Assembly (NCBI GenBank): GCA_013822725.1
Contig: PNKX01000021.1
Location: 23,659-87,658, forward strand
Reading direction: 5' to 3'
DNA: 64,000 bases
From: Pirellula sp.
Lineage (GTDB): Bacteria; Planctomycetota; Planctomycetia; Pirellulales; Lacipirellulaceae
Of the stretch, positions 26,312 to 34,742 are shown piece by piece. A program made the position numbers and the translations under genes. The first letter of the stretch is position 1. Every line of letters starts with the position of its first letter. The notes beneath the pieces were generated by a model that searched no databases, was not told the origin of the DNA, and saw nothing but the letters and a program-made list of their open reading frames with translations.

Positions 26312-28498
26312 ATGCCTGCCAAGGATCTGAAATCTGTCGCCATCGCGGCGGTCGCCGCGGCCACGCTGATGGCCCTGATGGCCCTCGCTTCCCCCGTTTT
26401 CGCCGCCGGCCAGCTGATCGCCGGCGGCGGCCTCGGCGGCGTGTTGGAAACCAAGGAGCACGACGTTCGCGTCGTCGTCAACAACGGCGTCGCCGTGACC
26501 GAGGTCGAGCAAGTCTTCGTTAACAAGGAAGACCGCATCGTCGAAGCCCTCTACGTCTTCCCTGTGCCGAAGAACGCGAGCGTCGCCAACTTCAGCATGT
26601 GGATCAACGGCCAGGAGATGATCGGCGAGGTCGTTGAGAAGGAACGGGCCCGTCAGATCTACAACAGCTACAAGCAGGTCAAGCGCGACCCCGGCCTGCT
26701 GGAGCAGGTGAACTACAAGCGGTTCGAGATGCGGATCTTCCCGATCCCGGCGCGCGGCGAGCAGCGGGTGAAGGTGACCTACTACCAGGAACTGGAGGTC
26801 GATCACGATTGGGCGACCTACGTCTACCCGCTGGCGACGACCGTCGACAATGGACGCGTCAACGAGCGAACGACTGGCCGCTTCAGCTTCTCGCTCGAAG
26901 CGAAGAGTGAAGTCCCCATCACGAAGATGGAAAGCCCGTCGCATGGGGAGGAGTTTGTCATCGCCAACCATAGCGAGGGCTACTCGCAAGCAAGCCTCGA
27001 AGTCGACGGCGGCGATCTGAGCCGGGACGTGGTCGTGTCGTACAACCTCCAGCGGCCGCAGTCGGGGATCGACCTGATCACCTCGAAGGAGGCCAGCGAC
27101 GACGGCTACTTCATGATGACGATCACCGCCGGCAAGGAGCTGGAGCAACAAGAGAAGGGGATGGACTACGTCTTTGTGCTCGACGTCTCGGGAAGCATGG
27201 CCCTCGACGGCAAGCTCGGCACGTCGCGCCGTTCGATCGAGTCGTTCATCGAAGCGCTCGGCCCGGGAGACCGCATGGAGGTGATGACGTTCAATCTGCA
27301 GCCGAATCTGCTGTTCAACGAGTTGAAACCAGCCGACGAAGCAGGCCACAAGGCGGCCACGGAGTTCCTGAATTCGCAACAAGCTCGCGGCGGAACGATC
27401 CTTCGCCCCGCTCTGCAAACGGCCTACAAATATCGCGACGCTGATCGCCAGTTGAACGTCGTGCTGCTGTCGGACGGCATCACCGAGGCGGGCGAGCATC
27501 GCGAGCTGCTGGAACTGATCGCCAATCGGCCTGCCGGCTCGCGGGTCTTCTCGATCGGCGTCGGCAATGAAGTGAACAAGCCGCTGCTGGAGCAACTGGC
27601 CCGCGAGTCGGGCGGCCTTGCCGCGTTTCTCTCGCCGGGCGACGACTTTCAGCGGCAGGCTCAGGCGTTCCGCCGCAAGCTGACACGGCCGGCGATGTCG
27701 CAGTTGGAACTGCAGTTCGCCGGGGCTGACGTGTACGACGTCGAACCGCAGCTGCTGCCCGACCTGTATCACGGATCGCCGGTCCGCGTCTTCGGCCGCT
27801 ATCGCAATGGCGGAGCACTCAAGGTGAGCGTCAACGCCGAGGTCCTCGGCAAGCCGGTGGCGGAGTCGTTTGAAACTGATTTGCCGCAGGTCGACGACGC
27901 GAATCCCGAGATCGAACGGGCGTGGGCTTCGCACCGCGTTGCCCGGCTGATGGATGACGAACGTCGCAACGGCGCCCCTGGATCGTTGAGGAACAAGATC
28001 GTCGAGCTGTGCGAAAGCTACTCGATCGTCAGCGAGTACGCCTCGTTCATCGTGCTGGAGAACGACGCCGAGTATCAACGTTGGTCGATCGAGCGGAAGA
28101 ACGAGAAGCGGATGGGACGTGACGGGGCTGCGCTCGAAGCTCGCCGTGAGGCGTTGCAGCAGATGCGGGAAGAGGCGCTCGCTGAACTTGGTCCCGAAGG
28201 AGTCGAGAAGCGGATTGATGAGGTGAGCGGACAGCCGGCCAACGGCGCGAACCAGCCGCTCGCTGCCAACTCGCCTGTCACGCCCGCCTCGCCTGCGGCT
28301 CAACCGGCGCCCCGTCAATCGCGTGGGTTCGACTTCAACGCCGGCGCCTCGCCGAGTCGCAATAGCGGCGGCGGAGGAGGCGGAGCGATCGACCCGCTGA
28401 CTGGCGGACTGCTCTTGGTCGTCGGCGGCTACGGCGTCTGGACGAGCCGGCCACGGCGGCCGAAGGTGGCCGCGAAGTTCGATGAAACGACGGCGTAA
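26312..28498 (+). CDS. VIT and VWA domain surface protein with GlyGly-CTERM-like tail
   Basis: 728 residues from the ATG at 26312 (GGATAGGAG lies 8-16 bases upstream). A signal peptide covers residues ~1-32 (ending PVFAAG). The VIT domain spans ~35-170 (VEQVFVNKEDRIVEALYVFP, EVVEKERARQIYNSYK) and the VWA domain ~285-460, with a complete MIDAS start DVSGSM at 291-296. The last ~43 residues are a Gly run (686-691), a hydrophobic stretch (GGLLLVVGGYGVW) and a basic cluster (SRPRRPK), resembling GlyGly-CTERM sorting signals. A rhombosortase gene follows 264 bp downstream. VIT/VWA proteins with sorting tails are known elsewhere as dedicated sortase targets. Confidence 0.9.
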   Translation: MPAKDLKSVAIAAVAAATLMALMALASPVFAAGQLIAGGGLGGVLETKEHDVRVVVNNGVAVTEVEQVFVNKEDRIVEALYVFPVPKNASVANFSMWINGQEMIGEVVEKERARQIYNSYKQVKRDPGLLEQVNYKRFEMRIFPIPARGEQRVKVTYYQELEVDHDWATYVYPLATTVDNGRVNERTTGRFSFSLEAKSEVPITKMESPSHGEEFVIANHSEGYSQASLEVDGGDLSRDVVVSYNLQRPQSGIDLITSKEASDDGYFMMTITAGKELEQQEKGMDYVFVLDVSGSMALDGKLGTSRRSIESFIEALGPGDRMEVMTFNLQPNLLFNELKPADEAGHKAATEFLNSQQARGGTILRPALQTAYKYRDADRQLNVVLLSDGITEAGEHRELLELIANRPAGSRVFSIGVGNEVNKPLLEQLARESGGLAAFLSPGDDFQRQAQAFRRKLTRPAMSQLELQFAGADVYDVEPQLLPDLYHGSPVRVFGRYRNGGALKVSVNAEVLGKPVAESFETDLPQVDDANPEIERAWASHRVARLMDDERRNGAPGSLRNKIVELCESYSIVSEYASFIVLENDAEYQRWSIERKNEKRMGRDGAALEARREALQQMREEALAELGPEGVEKRIDEVSGQPANGANQPLAANSPVTPASPAAQPAPRQSRGFDFNAGASPSRNSGGGGGGAIDPLTGGLLLVVGGYGVWTSRPRRPKVAAKFDETTA

Positions 28499-28602
28499 CG
28501 AAACGGAGTGGTGAGGATGGCGGCGACCGGCTTGCCGCGGCTAGTTGGTTGCTCTCTGGCCTGAGCAAGCGGCGTCGCCATCCGATTTTTCTTGAATGCG
28601 AT

Positions 28603-28634
28603 TAACCACGAAACGGACGAAATGACACGAAAGG
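28603..28634. repeat. family F repeat (TTAACCACGAAACGGACGAA)
   Basis: TTAACCACGAAACGGACGAA at 28603-28622 followed by ATGACACGAAAGGA; the same element as at 16096-16128. It lies between the VIT/VWA and rhombosortase genes. Confidence 0.65.
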
Positions 28635-28724
28635 AATCGGTGAGAAGGATGAATGCCGCTGTCGCTCTGAAAGTAAGAACGTCAGAACAAGTTGGCGCGA
28701 ACAACTGTGTAGAATCGCCACGAA

Positions 28725-28760
28725 CTCCTCCCTTAGCTCCTGCCTTTAAGGGAGGAGGAG
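28725..28760 (+). promoter_or_regulatory. hairpin that would sequester the rhombosortase ribosome-binding site
   Basis: CTCCTCCCTTA (28725-28735) and TAAGGGAGGAG (28747-28757) form a perfect 11-bp stem with an 11-base loop. The 3' arm contains the GGAGGAG Shine-Dalgarno that precedes the ATG at 28763, so the folded form would hide it. Confidence 0.5.
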
Positions 28761-28762
28761 TC

Positions 28763-29338
28763 ATGCTCCTCGCGATCCTCGGCATGGCTGTGGTCGCCTG
28801 GGCGACGCCGCTCGCGGGGGAGGCTTGGGAGTACAATCGCGAGGCGGTCCTTCATGGCGAGTGGGGGCGGCTCCTCACCGGCCACCTGACGCATTGGAAT
28901 TTCGATCATCTCTTTTGGGATGCGGCGACGTTCTTGTTGCTCGGCGTCGCGTGCGTGTGGCGGAGCGTCGGTCGGACGGTCGCCACGCTATTGGGGGCCG
29001 CGGCGGCGATTTCGGCGTCACTGCTCCTGTTTCAGCCGGAGATGGCGACGTATCGCGGTTTGAGCGGGCTCGACTCGGCCTTATTTACGCTGCTCGCCGC
29101 GATGATCTGGCGGGAATCGCGGCGCGACGGTCGGTGGAAACTGGGGGCCGTCGCCATCGCGGCAGGGGCGGCGTTTCTGGCGAAGGCGGCCTACGAATCG
29201 GCGACGGGGACGACGTTGTTCGTCGACAGTTCGGCGGCGGGGTTTATCCCGCTCGCTTCGGCCCATCTCATTGGCGGGGCCATCGGGGCGATCGTTGGCC
29301 TCGGCGGTCGTGCGGCGCTGGCTCGATCGTTCCGCTAA
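28763..29338 (+). CDS. rrtA: rhombosortase (rhomboid-family intramembrane protease for GlyGly-CTERM proteins)
   Basis: 191 residues from the ATG at 28763, chosen for the strong GGAGGAG 5-8 bases upstream; a longer frame from 28592 reads through a repeat. About six membrane helices. Rhombosortase features: GEWGRLLTGHLTHWNFDHLFWD at residues 32-53, the nucleophile loop YRGLSGLDS with Ser101, and a late catalytic His168 in SAHLIGGAIG. The enzyme cleaves C-terminal GlyGly-CTERM signals in the inner membrane. The preceding gene encodes a protein with such a tail, so the two are probably a protease-substrate pair. Confidence 0.85.
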   Translation: MLLAILGMAVVAWATPLAGEAWEYNREAVLHGEWGRLLTGHLTHWNFDHLFWDAATFLLLGVACVWRSVGRTVATLLGAAAAISASLLLFQPEMATYRGLSGLDSALFTLLAAMIWRESRRDGRWKLGAVAIAAGAAFLAKAAYESATGTTLFVDSSAAGFIPLASAHLIGGAIGAIVGLGGRAALARSFR

Positions 29339-29375
29339 CAAAACAAGCGCCCCGTGCCGTAACAGTCGCCTGCCG

Positions 29376-29753
29376 CTATTTCTTATTGGCTAAGCTCGCA
29401 CAATCAAATACCTGACGGATCTCGATGATGTCGCCTTTCAGGGCGGGGCAGCGTTGCGCCCACTTCACGAGCTCTTCTTTGGAGTCGGCCTCGAGCATCC
29501 AGTAGCCGCCCAGCACTTCCTTTGCCTCGATGAACGGCCCGTCGGTCACCACGGGTTTGCCGTCGGGGAACGAAACGCGCGCCCCGGCGCTGAGGGGACT
29601 GAGGCCGTTGAGCGACAGGATTTTGAACGCTTGGCCCAACTCCTCATTGAAGCGCCCCATCGCTTCCATGTCTTTTAGCTTGGGCTTGAAGTCGGCTTCC
29701 GTCATTTTGTTGTCACGGTAACCGGCGGGAATCATCAGCATCATGAATTGCAC
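29376..29753 (-). CDS. YCII-related (DGPF) domain protein
   Basis: 125 residues. The sequence has the YCII/DGPF pattern: MQFMMLMIPAGY start, ARVSFPDGKPVVTDGPFIEAKEVLGGYWMLEADSKEELVKWAQRCP, ending in an IEIRQVFD strand. These small ferredoxin-like alpha/beta proteins are often encoded beside ECF sigma factors; none is seen next to it here. The function is unknown (possible phosphatase or sensor). Soluble and cytoplasmic. It is convergent with the rhombosortase gene. Confidence 0.85.
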   Translation of the reverse strand: MQFMMLMIPAGYRDNKMTEADFKPKLKDMEAMGRFNEELGQAFKILSLNGLSPLSAGARVSFPDGKPVVTDGPFIEAKEVLGGYWMLEADSKEELVKWAQRCPALKGDIIEIRQVFDCASLANKK

Positions 29754-30250
29754 GGGTCTGCTCCTGCGATCGAATTTTGGGTGCTTGGTTTTCGCCTGAC
29801 ACCCTTATAGTCGTTTGGGAACGTCCCAATTCGACAGGCGGCCGAGCATTTCTTTCGATCTCTGTCGCGAGGGGCGGACAACGCCAAGTCGATTTTTTGC
29901 GACAGTAAGGTCTCGCCGCAACTCTGTACAAGCGAGATGTTTACGGCGATTGCGACAGAAAGCGGGGCTTTGTGTCGCGACAGTTAGGGGCGACACTAAG
30001 GGCATGGCAGCTTGGGATGGCGAGCGGAATCGGCGTCGGAAACGCCTCCCACAGGTCGCGCCATTCATCTCTCTACAAGCGACTATAAGCCGCGCAGCGA
30101 TAGCGGAACGCCGGCCCTGCTAAAAGGCCGCAGATGGGGGCCGATCAGTTGTCAAAGAACGGCTGGCGCGCAGTATCGCCCCGATAGGCGCACCATAGCA
30201 AAAGGCGCTGCCGTTTTCAGCAAGTATTTTTGGCCACCCTGCGATTGATT
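29754..30250. other. about 500 bp without a supported gene
   Basis: No frame here has convincing protein character. Several GTCGCGAC / GCGACAG words occur between 29866 and 29997, including the palindrome TGTCGCGACA near 29972, suggesting a short decaying repeat or protein-binding cluster. A family G element follows at 30251. Confidence 0.5.
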
Positions 30251-30336
30251 TAGCCCCGGGCTTTGCCCGGGGGTCGTTACGCGATCCATTCCGTGGCGGT
30301 AGGCGGCGCGACCCCCGGGCGGAGCCCGAGGCTGCA
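30251..30336. repeat. family G element
   Basis: Arms TAGCCCCGGGCTTTGCCCGG (from 30251) and GACCCCCGGGCGGAGCCCGA with GGCT following (to ~30334). Confidence 0.75.
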
Positions 30337-30352
30337 GGGTGGGCGCTGGCGC

Positions 30353-31615
30353 TCACTTCGCCGCGACGCGCGGCGAGGGCCAGTCGGGGCGGCCGTCGGC
30401 GTCGGCGTCGAGCTTCGTGAGGTCGAGCATCACGTACGGACGCTGGTAAGCTTCCTTATCGCCGCCGGCGTAGCTGACCCAGAGGCGCATCGCGGTGGCG
30501 TCGAAAACGACGTTCATCACGTTGCCCCCCTTGATGGGAATCTGATTCGCGAGCGCCACGAGGCTGGGGCCGTTGATCTTCCCCCGCTCGGCTTCCAGCG
30601 TCGGGAACGCGCCGCGGCCTTCGTCGTGGTAGACGAGATCGCTAAGCGTGTGGGGGGCGAGCTCGTCGTCGGCCGCCGCGTCGGACCACATATCAATCTG
30701 AGGCTCCTCGCCTAACGGCGCGGCGACGCGAATCTTCACGGCCCGCTTGTCGTGCTGGCCGTCGCCGAAGACGAAGTGGTAGCGCTTCGTTTGCGGCGTC
30801 TGACGGAAGAGCGTCAGCGCTTCGTTCAGCGAGTTAGCGTCGTAGAGGAGCGTACGGAACCAAGCGGTGAAGTGAGGGGCGTGGAGGTTGTACGGCATTT
30901 CCTTCGCGGGGGCGTCGCCGATTTCGGAGAGGACGATGCCGGAGGCGTTCATGCCGCAGTGGGCGCCGAAGAAGCCGGTGAACGACGGCGTGATGTGGGC
31001 TTCGCCTTCGGTCGGCAGATAGACGATCAGGACGGGGAACTCATGGGCGCCGGCTTCGAGGGCCCAATCGAGATTGCGGGTTTGATAGAGGTGCCCATCC
31101 TCGGTGGCGTCGCCCCAGGCCGAGATGCAACTGCACGAGTAAGGCATCAGCAGCGGCAGGCAGTGGACGTGTTGCAGCAGCCGCATCGGCAGCCCGCTCC
31201 CTTCGGCGGCGCCGACGAGCTGCTGCTGGACGCGCGGATCGGTGTAACCGGCGGTGGTGGCCCAGGTGCGGTCGAGCGTTTCGTCGTCGACCTGTAGCTC
31301 TTGTTTGAAGCCTGCCACGGCGGCGGGGACGAACTGCTTCATCTCCGGTGCGCACAACCGACCGAGATGCCAGCCCATTTGGTAGGGCGTGCCGCGCACG
31401 ACGACGACGGGGATCTTGACGTCGCCGTTGGCGATGACGGTGCGATGGCCGGAGCCGCCGGGGTTGGTGGAGTTGGGGGCCGTCTCTGCCGCAGGGGGCG
31501 TTGGGGGGGCACCGCCTTTGATGGCTGCTTCTTTGGAAGCATCGGCGGCATGGCCGCGGGCGCTCACGACGACCACAACGACGCAGAGAACGCTGCGCAA
31601 GAACAGGGCAGGCAT
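30353..31615 (-). CDS. exported C45-family (acyltransferase-like) Ntn hydrolase
   Basis: 420 residues with a signal peptide ([18 protein letters not shown]) and a low-complexity linker to residue ~55. The Ntn-hydrolase core starts at about Cys161/Cys163 in PYSCSCISAWGDATEDG and continues with QTRNLDWALEAG, the pattern of the C45 peptidase / acyl-CoA:6-aminopenicillanate acyltransferase family, in which a Cys freed by self-cleavage is the nucleophile. GAHCGMNASGIVLSE is a further family box. It is probably a periplasmic amidase or acyltransferase; the substrate is unknown. Family G repeat DNA lies directly behind the stop. Confidence 0.82.
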   Translation of the reverse strand: MPALFLRSVLCVVVVVVSARGHAADASKEAAIKGGAPPTPPAAETAPNSTNPGGSGHRTVIANGDVKIPVVVVRGTPYQMGWHLGRLCAPEMKQFVPAAVAGFKQELQVDDETLDRTWATTAGYTDPRVQQQLVGAAEGSGLPMRLLQHVHCLPLLMPYSCSCISAWGDATEDGHLYQTRNLDWALEAGAHEFPVLIVYLPTEGEAHITPSFTGFFGAHCGMNASGIVLSEIGDAPAKEMPYNLHAPHFTAWFRTLLYDANSLNEALTLFRQTPQTKRYHFVFGDGQHDKRAVKIRVAAPLGEEPQIDMWSDAAADDELAPHTLSDLVYHDEGRGAFPTLEAERGKINGPSLVALANQIPIKGGNVMNVVFDATAMRLWVSYAGGDKEAYQRPYVMLDLTKLDADADGRPDWPSPRVAAK

Positions 31616-31804
31616 AGCTCGACCTTTGGAAAAGAGTTGCCGAACACGTCGAACGACTGGGGCGCCCCCGCCCGCCTGACGTACGATCAGCGGAGGGCGA
31701 GTGACGAAAGGCTTGCGCGATTATACACGATCGGTCGGCGGGTGCAGGGTTTTAACGAACTTCTTCTCCCCGGTCGGCGACCGGGGCCTAATAGGGGCGC
31801 CATT

Positions 31805-31835
31805 CCTCGTTCCCACGCGGAGCGTGGGAACGAGG
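31805..31835. repeat. hairpin CCTCGTTCCCACGCGGAGCG (family I), copy 1
   Basis: Perfect 31-base hairpin: CCTCGTTCCCACGC / GCGTGGGAACGAGG with a short loop. Identical to the copy at 32478-32506; the two bracket the gene at 31846-32406. Confidence 0.8.
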
Positions 31836-31845
31836 TTAAGAAGTT

Positions 31846-32406
31846 TCACGCGATCTCACTTGGCGACGGTCCGTCAATATATTTCCAAAAACGTTGAATA
31901 TAGGGCGTCTCAAACTGGACCAATGTGATTTCCGCAAGCGGCACGATTGCCGCCTCGCTCTCCCAACGCCCCAAACCGTCGAAGTGATTGAAACGGATTT
32001 CAGTTTCGTTGCAACAGCCTAACTTGCCGATGTAGAAGTCTTCGTCGTCCTCGCCTTCCATCTCACATTCAACAATCATGCGGTGAAAATAACGATCTAT
32101 CGACTCGATGGCCGACCGCATACTTGAAAGATCGACTTCAGCCGTCAAGTTGAGTCCGTCGAGCAGACCTTCAGCGCTCAGCATGCGGTCCCAGTGCCGT
32201 TCGCGTTCGTCGGAGCCAACTTCCAACACATCGACAAGGCGGAACACGGTGTAGCCATCGGGCTCGAAATCGTCGAAGCAATGCATCAATCCGAGATCGG
32301 CCGAAAGGGCGAGTAGGTATCCGTTTAGTCGCGGAGTGCTTGGGAACGCTCGTTCGACGCAAATCTTCTGCTTCTTGCCGGCGTGTGGAGCGAGTTGTTC
32401 ATGCAT
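31846..32406 (-). CDS. hypothetical acidic protein bracketed by identical hairpins
   Basis: 186 residues from the ATG at 32406, which has GGAG 8 bases upstream; a GTG at 32418 would be four codons earlier. The protein is acidic and soluble without signal peptide or membrane segment. Visible pieces include LNGYLLALSADLGLMHCFDDFEPDGYTVFRL, SERHWDRMLSAEGL-like helices, and a C-terminal ITLVQFETPYIQRFWKYIDG. I recognise no family. Identical family I hairpins lie on both sides. Confidence 0.6.
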   Translation of the reverse strand: MHEQLAPHAGKKQKICVERAFPSTPRLNGYLLALSADLGLMHCFDDFEPDGYTVFRLVDVLEVGSDERERHWDRMLSAEGLLDGLNLTAEVDLSSMRSAIESIDRYFHRMIVECEMEGEDDEDFYIGKLGCCNETEIRFNHFDGLGRWESEAAIVPLAEITLVQFETPYIQRFWKYIDGPSPSEIA

Positions 32407-32477
32407 TTGCTTCTCCACTGTCTAACAGTAACGGATATCGAGGCTTTCCGTTCGCGATGCGGAGCATCGGATTAGGG

Positions 32478-32506
32478 CGTTCCCACGCGGAGCGTGGGAA
32501 CGAGGT
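32478..32506. repeat. family I hairpin, copy 2, abutting the pepF stop codon
   Basis: GTTCCCACGC / GCGTGGGAAC stem; its end touches the stop codon of the minus-strand pepF gene (complement of 32506-32508), so it could serve as a transcription terminator or mRNA-stabilising hairpin. Confidence 0.7.
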
Positions 32507-34359
32507 TACAGAAGCTCGTCTAATTCTTTGACCAGCGATTCGAAGCGATCGAGGGCGGCGGCGACGGGGGCGGGGGTCGTCATGTCGACGCCGGCGTCTT
32601 TCAGCAGGTCGAGCGGGTCTTTCGAGCAGCCTCCCTTGAGGAACGAGAGGTAGTCGTTCAGTTCTTGCTTGCCGCCGTTGAGGACGCGTTCGCTCAGGGC
32701 GATAGCGGCTGAGAGGCCGGTGGCGTATTTGTAGACGTAGAACGCCCGGTAGAAGTGGGGAATGCGGAAGCATTCGAGCTTCAGTTCGTCGTCGATGACG
32801 AAGTCTGGGCCGAAGTAGAGCGACAGTAGGTCGCCGTAGATCTTTTGGAAGGCGTCGACCGTGAGCGGCTCGCCGGCCTCGGCCGATTCGTGGATCAGCT
32901 TTTCGAACTCGGCGAACATTGTCTGGCGGATGATCGTGCCGCGAATCGCGTCGATGTCGCGGTTGATCAGGTAGGCCCGTTCTTCCTTCGTCTTCGCGTC
33001 GTCCATCAGCTTGCGGCTGAGAAGCTGCTCGTTGAACGTGCTGGCCACCTCGGCGACGAAGATGACGTAGTCGTAGTAGATGAACGGCTGCGTCTTCGAC
33101 GAGTAGTAGCTGTGCATCGAGTGGCCCGCCTCGTGGGCGAGCGTGAAGACGTGGTCGAGCACCGTCGGCTGGTAGTTCATCAGGATGTAGGGCGCGCCGT
33201 CGAAGCTGCCGCAGCTGAAAGCGCCGCTTTGCTTGCCGCGGTTCGGATAGCGATCGCACCAGCGAGCGGAGGTGAGGCCCTTTTCCAGCACGCTGCAATA
33301 TTCGTCGCCAAGCGGCGTGAGCGAGCTCATCACCGCGTCGACGCCCTGCTTCCAGTTGCGGGTCTGATCGAGGTCGCTGAGGATCGGCACGTAGGTGTCG
33401 TACTGATGGATCTTCTTCAGCTTCATCTTCCGCTGCCGCAGATCGAAGTAGCGGTAGAGGGCCGGCAGGCGGCGGTGGACCTCCTCGATGAGGTTGTCGT
33501 AGACCGACATCGGGACGTTGTCGGGGAAGAGCGCCGCGGCGCGAGCGCTCGTGTAGCCGCGGGCCTTCGCGTAGTAGACGTCGCGCTGCACCGAGCCGCC
33601 GAGCGTCGCGGCGAGCGTGTTCTGGTGCGCGGCGAAGACGTCGTAATATTGGTGGAACGCCGCTTTACGAACCTCGCGCTTGGGCGAGTGGAGGAGCGCC
33701 GAGAACGACGAGTGCGAGAGTTCGATCTCGTCGCCGCTCTCATCTTTGACCATGCCGAACTTGAGGTCAGCGTCGTTCAGCTGGCGGAAGATGCGGTTCG
33801 AGGCGTCCGACATCTCGCTCTGCATGGCGAGCAAGCGTTCTTCGCCGTCGCTGAGCGTGTGGGGCTTGTAGCGTTGGATCCGCTCAAGGACCAGCCGATA
33901 GTGGGCCAGCTCCTTCGAGGCCATGTACTCCTTCATCTTCTTGGCGGGTATCGCGAGGATCTCCGGACGGATGAAGCTGGCGGCCTGGCTCGCCTCGCTG
34001 CCGGCGTGCTGCTGGCGGCCCTTCATCCGCTGATAATTGCTGCTGGCCTGATCTTCGGTCGACTTGAGGAAGGCGTAGGTGCCGAGGCGTTCGCCGACGC
34101 GGTCGAACTCTTCGTCGAACTTCAGGCAAGCGGCCAGCTGCTTCGGCCCGTCGGCGAGCGTGCCGCGGAACTTCTCGAACTTCGGGATGAGCTTCTTCCA
34201 CTTCTCGAAGGCAGCTTCCCACTCTTCGTCGTTCTTGAAGAGGGAGTCGAGATCCCAGGTGTCGTCGACTTTGACTTTCTCGCGCGGCGGGAGGGTTTTG
34301 GCCTTTGGCTTGGCGGAGCTGGACTTAACCTTGGGTGACTTTGCTTTGGAAGTGGCCAT
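32506..34359 (-). CDS. pepF: oligoendopeptidase F (M3 family zinc peptidase)
   Basis: 617 residues from the ATG at 34359. The N-terminus carries a Lys/Ser/Ala-rich tail of ~25 residues before the conserved WDLDSLFKNDEEWE. The zinc site is HEAGH in FTLAHEAGHSMHSYYS (about residue 400), and the family stretch FVAEVASTFNEQLLSRKLM supplies the third ligand. Oligoendopeptidases F cut peptides of roughly 7-17 residues in the cytoplasm; no export signal is seen. Length matches the family (~600). Confidence 0.95.
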   Translation of the reverse strand: MATSKAKSPKVKSSSAKPKAKTLPPREKVKVDDTWDLDSLFKNDEEWEAAFEKWKKLIPKFEKFRGTLADGPKQLAACLKFDEEFDRVGERLGTYAFLKSTEDQASSNYQRMKGRQQHAGSEASQAASFIRPEILAIPAKKMKEYMASKELAHYRLVLERIQRYKPHTLSDGEERLLAMQSEMSDASNRIFRQLNDADLKFGMVKDESGDEIELSHSSFSALLHSPKREVRKAAFHQYYDVFAAHQNTLAATLGGSVQRDVYYAKARGYTSARAAALFPDNVPMSVYDNLIEEVHRRLPALYRYFDLRQRKMKLKKIHQYDTYVPILSDLDQTRNWKQGVDAVMSSLTPLGDEYCSVLEKGLTSARWCDRYPNRGKQSGAFSCGSFDGAPYILMNYQPTVLDHVFTLAHEAGHSMHSYYSSKTQPFIYYDYVIFVAEVASTFNEQLLSRKLMDDAKTKEERAYLINRDIDAIRGTIIRQTMFAEFEKLIHESAEAGEPLTVDAFQKIYGDLLSLYFGPDFVIDDELKLECFRIPHFYRAFYVYKYATGLSAAIALSERVLNGGKQELNDYLSFLKGGCSKDPLDLLKDAGVDMTTPAPVAAALDRFESLVKELDELL

Positions 34360-34376
34360 GAGATGCTCGTAATAAA

Positions 34377-34731
34377 AGTAGCCGCCGGTCAACGACCGGC
34401 CGGAGCGGTATTGGAAGGATGAATTATGAAGAAGAATAGTACGCGGATGTTCGCGAATTTGGCGGATGTTCGCGGATAAGAAGCAACTCGGCAGTTGAAA
34501 CTTAGCTCTTATCGCTTAACTGCTCGAGAACAATGAATATTTCAACACAGAGGACACGGAGGTCACAGAGAGAATAGGCACGGGCGACAATCGTCTTTTT
34601 CTCTGTGTCCTCAGTGCTCTCTGTGTTTAACTTCTTCTTATCCGCGAGAATCCGTTAAATCCGCGACAATCCGCGTCCTATTCTTCGAACCCTGTATCGA
34701 TCGCTCCGGCGGGTCGTTGACCCGCGGCTAC
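34377..34731. repeat. nested inverted repeats (families J, K and an ACACAGAGGACACGGAGG element)
   Basis: Outermost TAGCCGCCGGTCAACGACCG (34378 on) against GGTCGTTGACCCGCGGCTAC (to 34731). Next GCGGATGTTCGCG-type sequence at 34440-34480 against ATCCGCG-rich sequence at 34636-34680. Innermost ACACAGAGGACACGGAGGTC (34546 on) against TTTCTCTGTGTCCTCAGTGC (34598 on). The whole 383-bp gap between pepF and fabH is repeat. Confidence 0.75.
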
Positions 34732-34742
34732 CATTGGCCAAG

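Noticed and set aside
26222..28318. 698-codon open frame antisense to the VIT/VWA gene
   Set aside because: The VIT and VWA motifs, signal peptide and promoter are all on the plus strand.
28592..28762. 57-codon N-terminal extension of the rhombosortase
   Set aside because: It reads through a family F repeat and the ribosome-binding-site hairpin; the ATG at 28763 has a strong GGAGGAG and starts at the first membrane helix.
29815..30123. 102-codon plus-strand frame in the gap after the YCII gene
   Set aside because: Arg/Ser-rich, no ribosome-binding site, no domain, and it lies in a region of short repeats.
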